Assembly (NCBI GenBank): GCA_963793105.1
Contig: CAWBZB010000014.1
Span: 1-64,000, forward strand
Origin: UBA10649 sp963793105
Lineage (GTDB): Bacteria > Actinomycetota > Actinomycetes > S36-B12
Length of the DNA: 64,000 bases
Direction of reading: 5' to 3'
Part shown: piece after piece, positions 25,358 through 33,442 of the stretch
How positions within the stretch are numbered: position 1 is the first letter of the stretch
Layout: each line of letters begins with the position of its first letter
Made by a program: the position numbers and the translations under genes
The notes under the pieces: generated by a model
Database searches by the model: none
Told to the model about the DNA's origin: nothing
The model's input: only the letters and a program-made list of their open reading frames with translations

Positions 25358-26692
25358 ACGGTCGCCCTCGCGGCGCAGATCCTGCAGTCGTTCGGCGATG
25401 TCAGCCCAGGCGCTCTCGGCGCCATGCCTGCTGGGGCGGTAGTACGAGCGGCCGACGAGCTCGTCGGGCAGGTACTGCTGTGCGGCCACGCCGCCCGGCA
25501 CGTCGTGCGGGTACACGTAGCCGCGACCGTGTCCGAGCGCCTTCGCTCCCGGGTAGTGACCGTCACGCAGATGAGGCGGGACCCGGCCGATGCCGCCGGC
25601 ACGCACGTCGGCGAGCGCCGCGGACAGTCCCATGACCACCGCATGGGACTTCGGCGCCAGGGCCGCATGGATGGTGGCGTGCGCGAGGATGATGCCCGCC
25701 TCGGGCATGCCCACCATCGCCACGGCCTCGGCGGCCGCGACCGCGGTCTGGAGCACATTCGGCTCGGCCATCCCGATGTCCTCGCTGGCGAGGATCATCA
25801 GCCGGCGCGCCACGAACCTCGGGTCCTCGCCCGCCTCCAGCATCCGGGCCAGGTAGTGCAGTGCGGCATCCGGATCGCTGCCTCGGATGCTCTTGATGAA
25901 GGCACTGATGACGTCGTAGTGCTGGTCTCCCTCCCGGTCGTAGATGACCGAAGCCCGCTGGACCGCCTGCTCGGCGTCGGCCAGGGTGACCACGGGAGGA
26001 GACTCCCCCGTGGCCAGTGCCGACGTCGCGGCCGCATCCAGACCTGTCAGGGCGCGACGGGCGTCGCCATTGGCCGTACGGACGAGGTGGGCCACGGCGT
26101 CGTCCTCGACGGCCACCGTGCCGCCGAGTCCTCGCGGGTCCTCCATCGCGCGGCGCAGCAGGGCATCGACATGCGCGTCGGTCAGCGGGGCCAGGGTGAC
26201 GACGACGCTCCGGGACAGCAGTGGCGAGATCACCGAGAAGCTCGGGTTCTCCGTCGTCGCCGCGATCAGCGTGACCCAGCCGTTCTCGACGGCCGGCAGC
26301 AGCGCATCCTGCTGGGTCTTGCTGAAGCGGTGCACCTCGTCGACGAACAGGACCGTTCCTCTGCCCTGCATTCCCAGGCTGTCGCGGGCCCGATCAATGA
26401 CCGACCGGACATCCTTGACACCGGCCGTGACGGCGGAGAGCTCGACGAATGCGCGGCCACTGCCTGCCGACAGCAGGGACGCCAGGGTGGTCTTCCCAGT
26501 CCCGGGGGGTCCCCACAGGATCACCGACACGACCGGGGCGTCAGCAGCGGCGGTGAGCAGGGTCCGCAGCGGACTGCCGGGAGCCAGCGCGACATCCTGG
26601 CCGACGACGTCGTCCAGCGACCTCGGGCGCATGCGCACCGCGAGCGGCGCTGACGGCCGCGAGGAGGACACCCCGTCGTCGAAGAGCGTCAT
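25355..26692 (-). CDS. rarA: Replication-associated recombination protein A (AAA+ ATPase)
   Basis: 445 residues. Walker A GPPGTGKTT, Walker B LFVDEVHRF, sensor AATTENPSF, then the tetramerisation domain with GDQHYDVISAFIKSIRGSDPDAALHYLARML, characteristic of RarA/MgsA. It acts at stalled forks with SSB. The ATG at 26692 has TAGGGT 6 nt upstream. Confidence 0.94.
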   Translation of the reverse strand: MTLFDDGVSSSRPSAPLAVRMRPRSLDDVVGQDVALAPGSPLRTLLTAAADAPVVSVILWGPPGTGKTTLASLLSAGSGRAFVELSAVTAGVKDVRSVIDRARDSLGMQGRGTVLFVDEVHRFSKTQQDALLPAVENGWVTLIAATTENPSFSVISPLLSRSVVVTLAPLTDAHVDALLRRAMEDPRGLGGTVAVEDDAVAHLVRTANGDARRALTGLDAAATSALATGESPPVVTLADAEQAVQRASVIYDREGDQHYDVISAFIKSIRGSDPDAALHYLARMLEAGEDPRFVARRLMILASEDIGMAEPNVLQTAVAAAEAVAMVGMPEAGIILAHATIHAALAPKSHAVVMGLSAALADVRAGGIGRVPPHLRDGHYPGAKALGHGRGYVYPHDVPGGVAAQQYLPDELVGRSYYRPSRHGAESAWADIAERLQDLRREGDR

Positions 26693-26698
26693 GCGTTC

Positions 26699-26704
26699 AC
26701 CCTA
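26699..26704 (-). promoter_or_regulatory. -10 element overlapping the stop codon of the GNAT gene
   Basis: TAGGGT on the reverse strand, 6 nt before the rarA ATG. The TAG is also the stop codon of the upstream acetyltransferase gene (26704-26702). Confidence 0.5.
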
Positions 26705-27442
26705 GGTCCCCGCTCCCTGAGGCAGGGAGCCGGCGAGCAGGCCGGACTTGTATCGGCCGACCTCGGTGAAACCCAGTGCGCGGTAGGCCCGCCGGCCGGC
26801 GTCATTGTGGACGTACATCTCCAGGACGATCATGGGCGCCCCCTCCGCGACCGCCGACCGCATGACGTGCGTGCATACGTCGCCGGCCAGACCGCGCCCC
26901 CGGTACTCCGGATCGGTGCAGACACTGACGAGGTGCGCCGCCCCCGAGGACTCGGTCACCTGCGCAGCCGTGGCCACGAGCCGCTCGCCGTCGACGATGC
27001 CGGCCCAGCGGACCAGCCGGGGATCGCCGGGGAAGATGTGCGCCGAGTCCGAGTGCCGCAGCAGCGGCCCGATGCGGGGGTCGTCCATCGCCAGCTCGAC
27101 CGCCGATGTCGACCCGAGTGGGGTCTCCGCGGGATCCAGCGTCCACAGGCACCAGTGCCCCGGATCCGGACTGCGGAGGTGCTCGGGAAGCAGGTCGAAG
27201 GCGTCCTCGGGGACGGTGATCCCGTCCACCTCGTGCTCCGACGCCATGGCCGCGACGAGGCGGGCGACGACTTCCGGGTCATCGCCCAGCCCGGTGACCC
27301 ACGCCTCCCCCGGTCTCGAGGCGCGGCCGAGCCAGGCGAGGTTGGCACCCTCCGCGGCCAGCGCAGGCGGCGGGCGGTGGCCGCCCATCCACCGCAGGAG
27401 CGGATCAGTCGGTCTGACCTGCCGGGGCAGGAGAGCTGTCAA
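26702..27442 (-). CDS. GNAT-family N-acetyltransferase
   Basis: About 246 residues. The C-terminal ~130 residues form a GNAT/FR47-like fold with acetyl-CoA loop VCTDPEYRGRGLAGDVCTHVM and the closing YVHNDAGRRAYRALGFTEVGRY. The N-terminal half is weakly conserved and may recognise the substrate, which is unknown. The TTG start at 27442, overlapping aspS by 38 nt, is uncertain; an ATG at 27388 is the alternative. Confidence 0.8.
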   Translation of the reverse strand: MTALLPRQVRPTDPLLRWMGGHRPPPALAAEGANLAWLGRASRPGEAWVTGLGDDPEVVARLVAAMASEHEVDGITVPEDAFDLLPEHLRSPDPGHWCLWTLDPAETPLGSTSAVELAMDDPRIGPLLRHSDSAHIFPGDPRLVRWAGIVDGERLVATAAQVTESSGAAHLVSVCTDPEYRGRGLAGDVCTHVMRSAVAEGAPMIVLEMYVHNDAGRRAYRALGFTEVGRYKSGLLAGSLPQGAGT

Positions 27443-29159
27443 TCCCGGCCTCCTTGCGCTGCTCGGGCGTGATCGGGGTGGGCGCCCCGGTCAGCGGGTC
27501 CTGGCCGCCGCCGGTCTTGGGGAAGGCGATGACGTCGCGGATGGATGAGGCGCCGGCGAGCAGCATGCAGATCCGGTCCAGTCCGTAGGCGATGCCGCCG
27601 TGCGGGGGTGGACCGTACTGGAAGGCGTCGAGCAGGAATCCGAACTTCTCCTGCGCTTCCTCGTCCGACATGCCGAGCAGCGAGAACACCCGCTGCTGCA
27701 CGTCTGCCCGGTGGATACGCATCGATCCGCCGCCGATCTCGTTGCCGTTGCAGACCAGGTCGTACGCCCACGCGAGCGCTTCCCCCGGCGATTCCTCGAG
27801 CCGGTCGATCCACTCGTCGGTGGGAGACGTGAACGGATGGTGCACGGCGGTCCAGCCGAGGACGACGTCATTCTCGATGGCCTCCTCGAACATCGGGGCG
27901 TCCACGACCCACACGAACGACCAGCGGGACTCGTCGATGAGCCCCAGGCGATGGCCGATCTCGAGTCGGGCTGCGCCCAGCAGCGCACGGGCGTCGGAGG
28001 ACCGACCCGCAGCGAAGAAGACACAGTCGCCCGGCTCGGCTCCCGCCGCGGCCGCCAGTCCGGACCGTTCCTGGTCGCTGAGGTTCTTCGCCACCGGGCC
28101 CCCGAGCGAGCCGTCCTCGCCGACGGTGACGTACGCCAGACCCCGGGCACCGCGCTGCTTGGCCCACTCCTGCCAGGCATCGAACTGCCGGCGCGGCTGG
28201 TCGGCACCACCGGGCATGACCACGGCGCCGACGTGCTCGGCCTGGAAGACCCGGAACGGCGTGTCCGTGAAGAAGGCCGTCAGATCGACGAGCTCGAGAC
28301 CGAACCTGAGATCCGGCTTGTCGGTGCCGAAGCGCCGCATGGCCTCGGCGTAGGTCATGTGCGGGACCTCGCCGATGTCGACCCCGAGGACGCCCTGCCA
28401 CAGCGCGCGGATGACCGCCTCGCCCATCTCGATGACGTCCTCCTGCTCGACGAAGGACATCTCGATGTCGAGCTGGGTGAACTCCGGCTGCCGGTCCCCG
28501 CGGAAGTCCTCGTCCCGGTAGCAGCGGGCGATCTGGAAGTACCGCTCCATGCCGGCGACCATCAACAGCTGCTTGAACAACTGCGGCGACTGCGGCAGCG
28601 CGTACCAGTGACCCGGTTGCAGGCGAACAGGAACCAGGAAGTCGCGGGCGCCCTCAGGGGTCGAACGGGTGAGTGTCGGGGTCTCGATCTCCAGGAAGTC
28701 CCGTTCCAGGAGGACGTCCCGGCAGATCTGGTTGACCTTCGAGCGCATGCGGATGGCGTTGCCCGCGCTGGCTCGGCGCAGGTCCAGGTACCGGTGCCGG
28801 AGCCGGATCTCCTCACCGACGCTGACGCGGTCGTCGATCGGGAACGGAAGCGGCGCGGCGGCCGAGAGCACCTCGACGACGTCGGCCATCACCTCGATCT
28901 CCCCCGTCGCGAGTTCGAGGTTCTCATTGCCCTCTGGGCGACGTTCCACGCTGCCGACGACCTTGATGCAGTACTCATCGCGCAGTCCATGGGCCACGTC
29001 GGCCTCCCGGATGACCACCTGGACCACTCCGCTGGAGTCACGCAGGTCCAGGAAGGCCACGCCGCCATGGTCGCGTCGGCTGGCCACCCAGCCGGCCAGG
29101 GTCACCTGTTCCCCCGCGTCGGATGCCCTGAGGGAACCGGCGGTGTGTGTGCGAATCAC
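27405..29159 (-). CDS. aspS: Aspartyl-tRNA synthetase
   Basis: 584 residues. OB-fold anticodon domain (TLAGWVASRRDHGGVAFLDLRDSSG), class II catalytic core with motif 2 (ARCYRDEDFRGDRQPEFTQLD), a bacterial-type GAD insertion domain, and motif 3 (GGIAYGLDRICMLL). The GTG at 29159 overlaps the hisS stop by 4 nt (GTGA), so translation is coupled. Intact. Confidence 0.96.
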   Translation of the reverse strand: MIRTHTAGSLRASDAGEQVTLAGWVASRRDHGGVAFLDLRDSSGVVQVVIREADVAHGLRDEYCIKVVGSVERRPEGNENLELATGEIEVMADVVEVLSAAAPLPFPIDDRVSVGEEIRLRHRYLDLRRASAGNAIRMRSKVNQICRDVLLERDFLEIETPTLTRSTPEGARDFLVPVRLQPGHWYALPQSPQLFKQLLMVAGMERYFQIARCYRDEDFRGDRQPEFTQLDIEMSFVEQEDVIEMGEAVIRALWQGVLGVDIGEVPHMTYAEAMRRFGTDKPDLRFGLELVDLTAFFTDTPFRVFQAEHVGAVVMPGGADQPRRQFDAWQEWAKQRGARGLAYVTVGEDGSLGGPVAKNLSDQERSGLAAAAGAEPGDCVFFAAGRSSDARALLGAARLEIGHRLGLIDESRWSFVWVVDAPMFEEAIENDVVLGWTAVHHPFTSPTDEWIDRLEESPGEALAWAYDLVCNGNEIGGGSMRIHRADVQQRVFSLLGMSDEEAQEKFGFLLDAFQYGPPPHGGIAYGLDRICMLLAGASSIRDVIAFPKTGGGQDPLTGAPTPITPEQRKEAGIDSSPAPAGQTD

Positions 29160-30499
29160 GGACGTGCCTCCTGGCTGAGCGTGGATGTGACGGCGGGTCG
29201 AAGATCGTGGAGGGGAGGGGACCACACGGCCGCGTCAGCGGGCATCTGATCGCCGCTGCGGATGTCCTTGACCGAATCCCCCGAGGGATCGGGGAACCAT
29301 ACGAACGGGATCCCCCGGCGATCGGCGTACCGGATCTGCTTCCCGAACTTGTCGGCTGCCGGGGCGACCTCGCAGGGGATGCCGCGCGCGCGCAGTCTCG
29401 CTGCAACGATCTCGCTGTCGCCGCGGGCGTCGGCATCGACCACGGCCACGAGAACCGCGGAAGGCACCTGACGGGACACGGAGACGAGGTCCCGGCCGAT
29501 GAGGATCGACACGAGTCGGGTGACCCCGAGCGAGATGCCGACGCCGGGATACGTCTGCCTGCCGTCGGAGGCGAGTGAGTCGTACCGTCCGCCGGAGGCG
29601 ATGGACCCCAGCGACTCGAAGCCGGTCAGCTCCGTCTCGTAGACCGTCCCCGTGTAGTAGTCCAGGCCACGGGCGATCCGCAGGTCGGCGACGACGGACC
29701 CCGGCCGCCGGGCGTTCGCGCCGGTGACGACCGCGACGAGTTCGGCCACGCCCTCGTCCAGCAGCGGGTCGTCCACGCCCAGGGCGGCGACGGCATCGGC
29801 GAAGGAGTCGTCCGACGTCCGGATGGCCGCGAGCTCAAGACACAGGGCGGACGCCGATGCGGTGAGTCCCGCTTCGGACTGCAGGAGGCCGCTCACCGCA
29901 TCGCGGCCGATCTTGTCGATCTTGTCGACCACCCGCAGCACGGCCGCCGGGTCCTCTGCGCCCACGGCGCGGTAGAACCCCTCGGCCAGCTTGCGGTTGC
30001 TGACCTGGATGACCGAGGGGGGGATCGGGAGTTCGTCCAGCACGTTCGCCATCACCACCGCCATCTCGACTTCGTGATGCAGGGGCAGCGTGTCCCTTCC
30101 CACGACGTCGATGTCGGCCTGCGCGAACTCCCGGAATCGACCCTCCTGAGGTCGCTCACCCCGCCAGACCTTCTGCATCTGGTAGCGACGGAACGGGAAC
30201 TCCAGATGCCCGGCGTTCTCCAGCACGTACCGGGCGAAGGGGACCGTCAGGTCGAAGTGCAGCCCCAGGCCGGAGTCCGACTCGCCCTCGGCGGCCTGCA
30301 GCCGGCGCAGGACGTAGACCTCCTTGTCGATCTCCCCCTTGCGCAGCATCTGGTCCAGCGGCTCGACCGAGCGCGTCTCCAGTGCCCCGAAGCCGTGCAG
30401 CTCGAACACCCGCCGGGCGGTGTCGAGGACCAGCTGCTCCACGATCTGTCCGGTCGGGAGCCACTCGGGGAAGCCCGACAGCTTCGACGATCTCGCCAC
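29156..30499 (-). CDS. hisS: Histidyl-tRNA synthetase
   Basis: 447 residues. Motif 1 region ETRSVEPLDQM, LTVPFARYV, motif 2 WRGERPQEGRFREFAQADID, histidine-specific ARGLDYYTGTVYE, and motif 3 GVGISLGVTRLVSIL. A C-terminal anticodon domain follows. The GTG at 30499 lies 8 nt after AAGGGG; an alternative GTG at 30505 overlaps the upstream stop. Confidence 0.96.
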   Translation of the reverse strand: MARSSKLSGFPEWLPTGQIVEQLVLDTARRVFELHGFGALETRSVEPLDQMLRKGEIDKEVYVLRRLQAAEGESDSGLGLHFDLTVPFARYVLENAGHLEFPFRRYQMQKVWRGERPQEGRFREFAQADIDVVGRDTLPLHHEVEMAVVMANVLDELPIPPSVIQVSNRKLAEGFYRAVGAEDPAAVLRVVDKIDKIGRDAVSGLLQSEAGLTASASALCLELAAIRTSDDSFADAVAALGVDDPLLDEGVAELVAVVTGANARRPGSVVADLRIARGLDYYTGTVYETELTGFESLGSIASGGRYDSLASDGRQTYPGVGISLGVTRLVSILIGRDLVSVSRQVPSAVLVAVVDADARGDSEIVAARLRARGIPCEVAPAADKFGKQIRYADRRGIPFVWFPDPSGDSVKDIRSGDQMPADAAVWSPPLHDLRPAVTSTLSQEARP

Positions 30500-30501
30500 C
30501 G

Positions 30502-31200
30502 TCACAACCCCTTCGGATTGCGAGGGACAGGCGCGTCGGACATCAGCGGTCTGAGGTAGGGATTGGTGGCGCGTTCTTGCCCGATGGTGGTCTGCGGCCC
30601 GTGTCCGGGCAGCACCAGCAGCTCGTCCGGCGCCGGGATGATCACGCGGCGCAGCGACTCGATCATGCTCGCGTGGTCCCCGCCCGGGAGGTCCGTGCGC
30701 CCGATCGAGCCGGCGAAGAGGACGTCGCCGCTGAACATGACCTCGTCTAGGGCGAAGACGACCGAGCCCTCCGTGTGGCCGGGCGCGTGCCGCACGACCA
30801 TCGGGATGCCGGCCAGCTCGAGGGCCTGCTGATCGGACAGCAGCTGCACGTCGGACGGCTCGGTCAACTCCAGCGCGTCCTTCGTCATGGCGCGCAGCTG
30901 CTCCCGCGCCGCCGCGATGCTGGAGCCGGCCGGGTCCACGAGCCGGTACCGATCGTCCGCGTGGATCAGCGCCGGCACGCCGAATCGTGCCGATACCGGA
31001 GCCACCGACCACACATGGTCGATGTGGCCGTGGGTGAGCAGGACCGCCGCGGGTGCGAGGCGGTGCTCGTCCACGATCTCGAGGACTCCGTCGATGGAGT
31101 CCTGGCCCGGGTCGATGATGAGGCATGGTTCCCCGGGTCCCGTGGCCACGACGTAGCAGTTGGTCGCCCACGAGCCCGCAGGAAAGCCGGCGATCAGCAC
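30502..31200 (-). CDS. Metallo-beta-lactamase-fold hydrolase (glyoxalase II-like)
   Basis: 232 residues, cytoplasmic. Metal motif THGHIDH, then HAPGHTEGS, SGDVLFAGSIGRTD and the final His in LPGHGPQT complete a dinuclear site. Related proteins hydrolyse S-glutathionyl or other thioesters; actinobacteria lack glutathione, so the substrate is uncertain. GTG start with GAAGGG 6 nt upstream. Ends just before hisS, as in many actinobacteria. Confidence 0.88.
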   Translation of the reverse strand: MLIAGFPAGSWATNCYVVATGPGEPCLIIDPGQDSIDGVLEIVDEHRLAPAAVLLTHGHIDHVWSVAPVSARFGVPALIHADDRYRLVDPAGSSIAAAREQLRAMTKDALELTEPSDVQLLSDQQALELAGIPMVVRHAPGHTEGSVVFALDEVMFSGDVLFAGSIGRTDLPGGDHASMIESLRRVIIPAPDELLVLPGHGPQTTIGQERATNPYLRPLMSDAPVPRNPKGL

Positions 31201-31230
31201 GTCAGGCCCTTCGGTAATAGTGACGCCGCA

Positions 31231-31280
31231 AGCCTATCGGCCGTCTCGTCGCCGGCCCCGGAGCGCGTCCCGCATAGACT
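31231..31280. promoter_or_regulatory. Divergent -10 elements between the MBL hydrolase and PPIase genes
   Basis: Reverse-strand TAGGCT (31236-31231) would give a ~24-nt leader for the hydrolase operon that includes hisS-aspS. Forward-strand TAGACT (31275-31280) would give a ~23-nt leader for the PPIase gene. No operator is visible. Confidence 0.4.
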
Positions 31281-31309
31281 CACGTGGCCGCCACGTCGAA
31301 GGGAACCCC

Positions 31310-32119
31310 ATGTCCGGCAGCAAGCGCCAGCGAGAGCTCGCCCGCGCCAAGTACGAGCGCCAGCAGGCTCGGCGCGCCGCGGGCGCTGACAAGCGCCGCC
31401 GCAATCAGCGAGTCATCGCTGCGGCTGTCGTGGCGGTCCTCGTGCTCAGCACGCTCGCCTGGGTCCTGATCGGCCGCCAGTCCTCCGAGGACGTGACCGC
31501 AGGCGAGCCGGCGGTTCCGACGGCCTCGGCGGCCCCCAGCGATCCGGCCATCGAAGAGCCCGCGCTTCTGGACTGCTCGGCCCCCGGCACACCGCGCGCG
31601 AACGACATGACCTTCGATGCCCCGACTGCGGGGGGCACGGCGGCGAGCATCACCTTCGCGACGAACTGCGGCGACATCGTGGTGGAGCTTGACCCAGCCG
31701 CCCCGGCGACGGTGGCGAGCGAGGTCTTCCTCGCGCAGGAGGGTTTCTACGACAGCACGCAGTGCCACCGCCTCACGACGGCCGGCATCTTCGTCCTGCA
31801 GTGCGGTGACCCGGCGGGCGACGGCACCGGCGGACCCGGATACACCGTGCCCGACGAGAACCTGCCTGCCGATGGCGACGCCAACTACCCGGCCGGGACG
31901 GTGGCGATGGCCAATGCCGGTCCCGGTACCAGCGGGTCGCAGTTCTTCATCGTCTACGACGACACCACTCTCCCGGGCGACTACACGATCTGGGGGCAGG
32001 TGACCTCCGGTCTCGACATCGTCCAGGAGATCGCGTCGGTCGGTGTCGACGGCGACGGCGCCGACGGCGCGCCCCGGCAGCCCGTGTTTATCGAATCGGC
32101 AACGATCCAGCCGAACTAG
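31310..32119 (+). CDS. Membrane-anchored cyclophilin-type peptidyl-prolyl isomerase
   Basis: 269 residues. A strongly basic cytoplasmic N-terminus (SKRQRELARAKYERQQ), one transmembrane helix (~45-64), a Pro/Ala-rich linker, and an external cyclophilin domain (GDIVVELDPAAPATVA; CHRLTTAGIFVLQCGDPAGDGTGGPGY; FFIVYDDTTLPGDYTIWGQV). The usual catalytic Arg of FHRv/IpgFM is shifted to HRL, as in this subfamily. Assists folding of secreted proteins. ATG with GAAGGGAA upstream. Confidence 0.88.
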   Translation: MSGSKRQRELARAKYERQQARRAAGADKRRRNQRVIAAAVVAVLVLSTLAWVLIGRQSSEDVTAGEPAVPTASAAPSDPAIEEPALLDCSAPGTPRANDMTFDAPTAGGTAASITFATNCGDIVVELDPAAPATVASEVFLAQEGFYDSTQCHRLTTAGIFVLQCGDPAGDGTGGPGYTVPDENLPADGDANYPAGTVAMANAGPGTSGSQFFIVYDDTTLPGDYTIWGQVTSGLDIVQEIASVGVDGDGADGAPRQPVFIESATIQPN

Positions 32120-32129
32120 GGAATATCGC

Positions 32130-32135
32130 TAGGGT
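32130..32135 (+). promoter_or_regulatory. -10 element of the DUF349 gene
   Basis: TAGGGT, about 53 nt before the start codon; the gap to the upstream PPIase gene is 69 bp. Confidence 0.35.
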
Positions 32136-32188
32136 TGCAGGAACGGAACAGGCGGGCACTGACGCCCGCATACGCAGGAAGGTGATCC

Positions 32189-33433
32189 ATGTCCGACAGC
32201 GGAGTCCCCACTCCCGCCGCGCTGCGCCCTCCGGCGCCCACGGTGACGAGCGACCCCAGCCGGTTCGGACGCGTCGAACCTGACGGCACCGTCGTTCTCA
32301 TCGCGCCCGAGGGCGAGGTCGTCGTCGGGCAGTGGGCGGCGGGCGATCCCGCCGACGGGCTGGCCTTCTTCGGACGCAAGTACGACGACCTGGTCGTCGA
32401 GATCGACCTGATTGACAAGCGGCTGGCCGACCACCGAGCCCCCGCGGAGCAGGCGGAGGCGGTCCTCACCCGGGTCCGCGAGGCCTTGGCCGCCCGTTCC
32501 TTCGTCGGCGACGTGGCCGCCCTCGAGGAGCGCTGCGACCGCCTGGCGGTCCAGATCGACGAAGCCAAGAAGGCCGCCCGGGCCCGCAAGGCTGAGCAGC
32601 GCGAGGCAGCTCTCGTCGCGCGACGAGCCCTCGCGGACGAGGCGGAGTCCATGAGCGATTCCACCTCGTGGCGCGCCACCACCGAGAGGTACGCCGCCAT
32701 CGTGGAGGAGTGGAAGGCGCTCCCCCGCGGCGAGCGCGCGGCCGAGCAGGAACTGTGGCAGCGGATCAGCTCGGCCCGGACGTCCTTCGACAAGAGGCGG
32801 CGTCAGCACTTCAGCGAGGTCGACGGCCAGCGCAAGGAGGCCATTGCCCGCAAGCGCGAGCTGATCGCCAAGGCGGAAGCGCTGTCGACGTCGACCGACT
32901 GGCAGCGGACCTCGCGTCAGCTCCGCGATCTGATGAACGACTGGAAGGCAGCACCTCGCGCCTCGCGAGCCGACGAGGACAAGCTCTGGAAGCGCTTCAA
33001 GGCCGCCCAGGACGCCTTCTACTCCGCTCGCACGGCGACCGAGGATGCCGAGCAGGAGGCCCTGCGAGTGAACGTTCCGGCCAAGGAGTCGCTCGTCTCC
33101 GAGGCCGAGGCGCTGCTGCCGATCGCGGACCTCAAGGCGGCCAAGAGGGCGATGCGCGCGATCCAGGACCGCTGGGATCGGGCCGGGGACCTGCCTCGCG
33201 GGGATCGCGAACGGCTGGAAGGACGTCTGAAGAAGATCGAGGACGCCATCCGCGACGCCGAAGCGCAGGCCTGGAAGGGCTCGAGCGGCGGACTGGCGAC
33301 CAACGCGTTCACGGACGCCCTGGAGCGCCTCCAGGAGAAGCGGGACGCAGCCGAGGCCCGCGGGGACGCGGAGGCCGCAGCCGCCCTGGACGAGCAGATC
33401 GCCGCGACCAACGCGCTGATGGGGAACAACTAG
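32189..33433 (+). CDS. DUF349 helical repeat protein
   Basis: 414 residues, highly charged. A small N-terminal beta region (RFGRVEPDGTVVL) is followed by three or four DUF349 units, each carrying a W-K/R core (STSWRATTERYAAIVEEWKALPRG; STDWQRTSRQLRDLMNDWKAAPRA; DLKAAKRAMRAIQDRWDRAGDLPR). Predicted long helical bundle/coiled coil; function not established. ATG with AGGAAGGTG upstream. Its stop is 9 bp from the convergent relA stop. Confidence 0.85.
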   Translation: MSDSGVPTPAALRPPAPTVTSDPSRFGRVEPDGTVVLIAPEGEVVVGQWAAGDPADGLAFFGRKYDDLVVEIDLIDKRLADHRAPAEQAEAVLTRVREALAARSFVGDVAALEERCDRLAVQIDEAKKAARARKAEQREAALVARRALADEAESMSDSTSWRATTERYAAIVEEWKALPRGERAAEQELWQRISSARTSFDKRRRQHFSEVDGQRKEAIARKRELIAKAEALSTSTDWQRTSRQLRDLMNDWKAAPRASRADEDKLWKRFKAAQDAFYSARTATEDAEQEALRVNVPAKESLVSEAEALLPIADLKAAKRAMRAIQDRWDRAGDLPRGDRERLEGRLKKIEDAIRDAEAQAWKGSSGGLATNAFTDALERLQEKRDAAEARGDAEAAAALDEQIAATNALMGNN

Positions 33434-33442
33434 CGCCGCGGG

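Noticed and set aside
30505..31171. Extended hisS start within the MBL hydrolase gene
   Set aside because: The extension is a shadow of the hydrolase; synthetase homology begins at the GTG near 30499.
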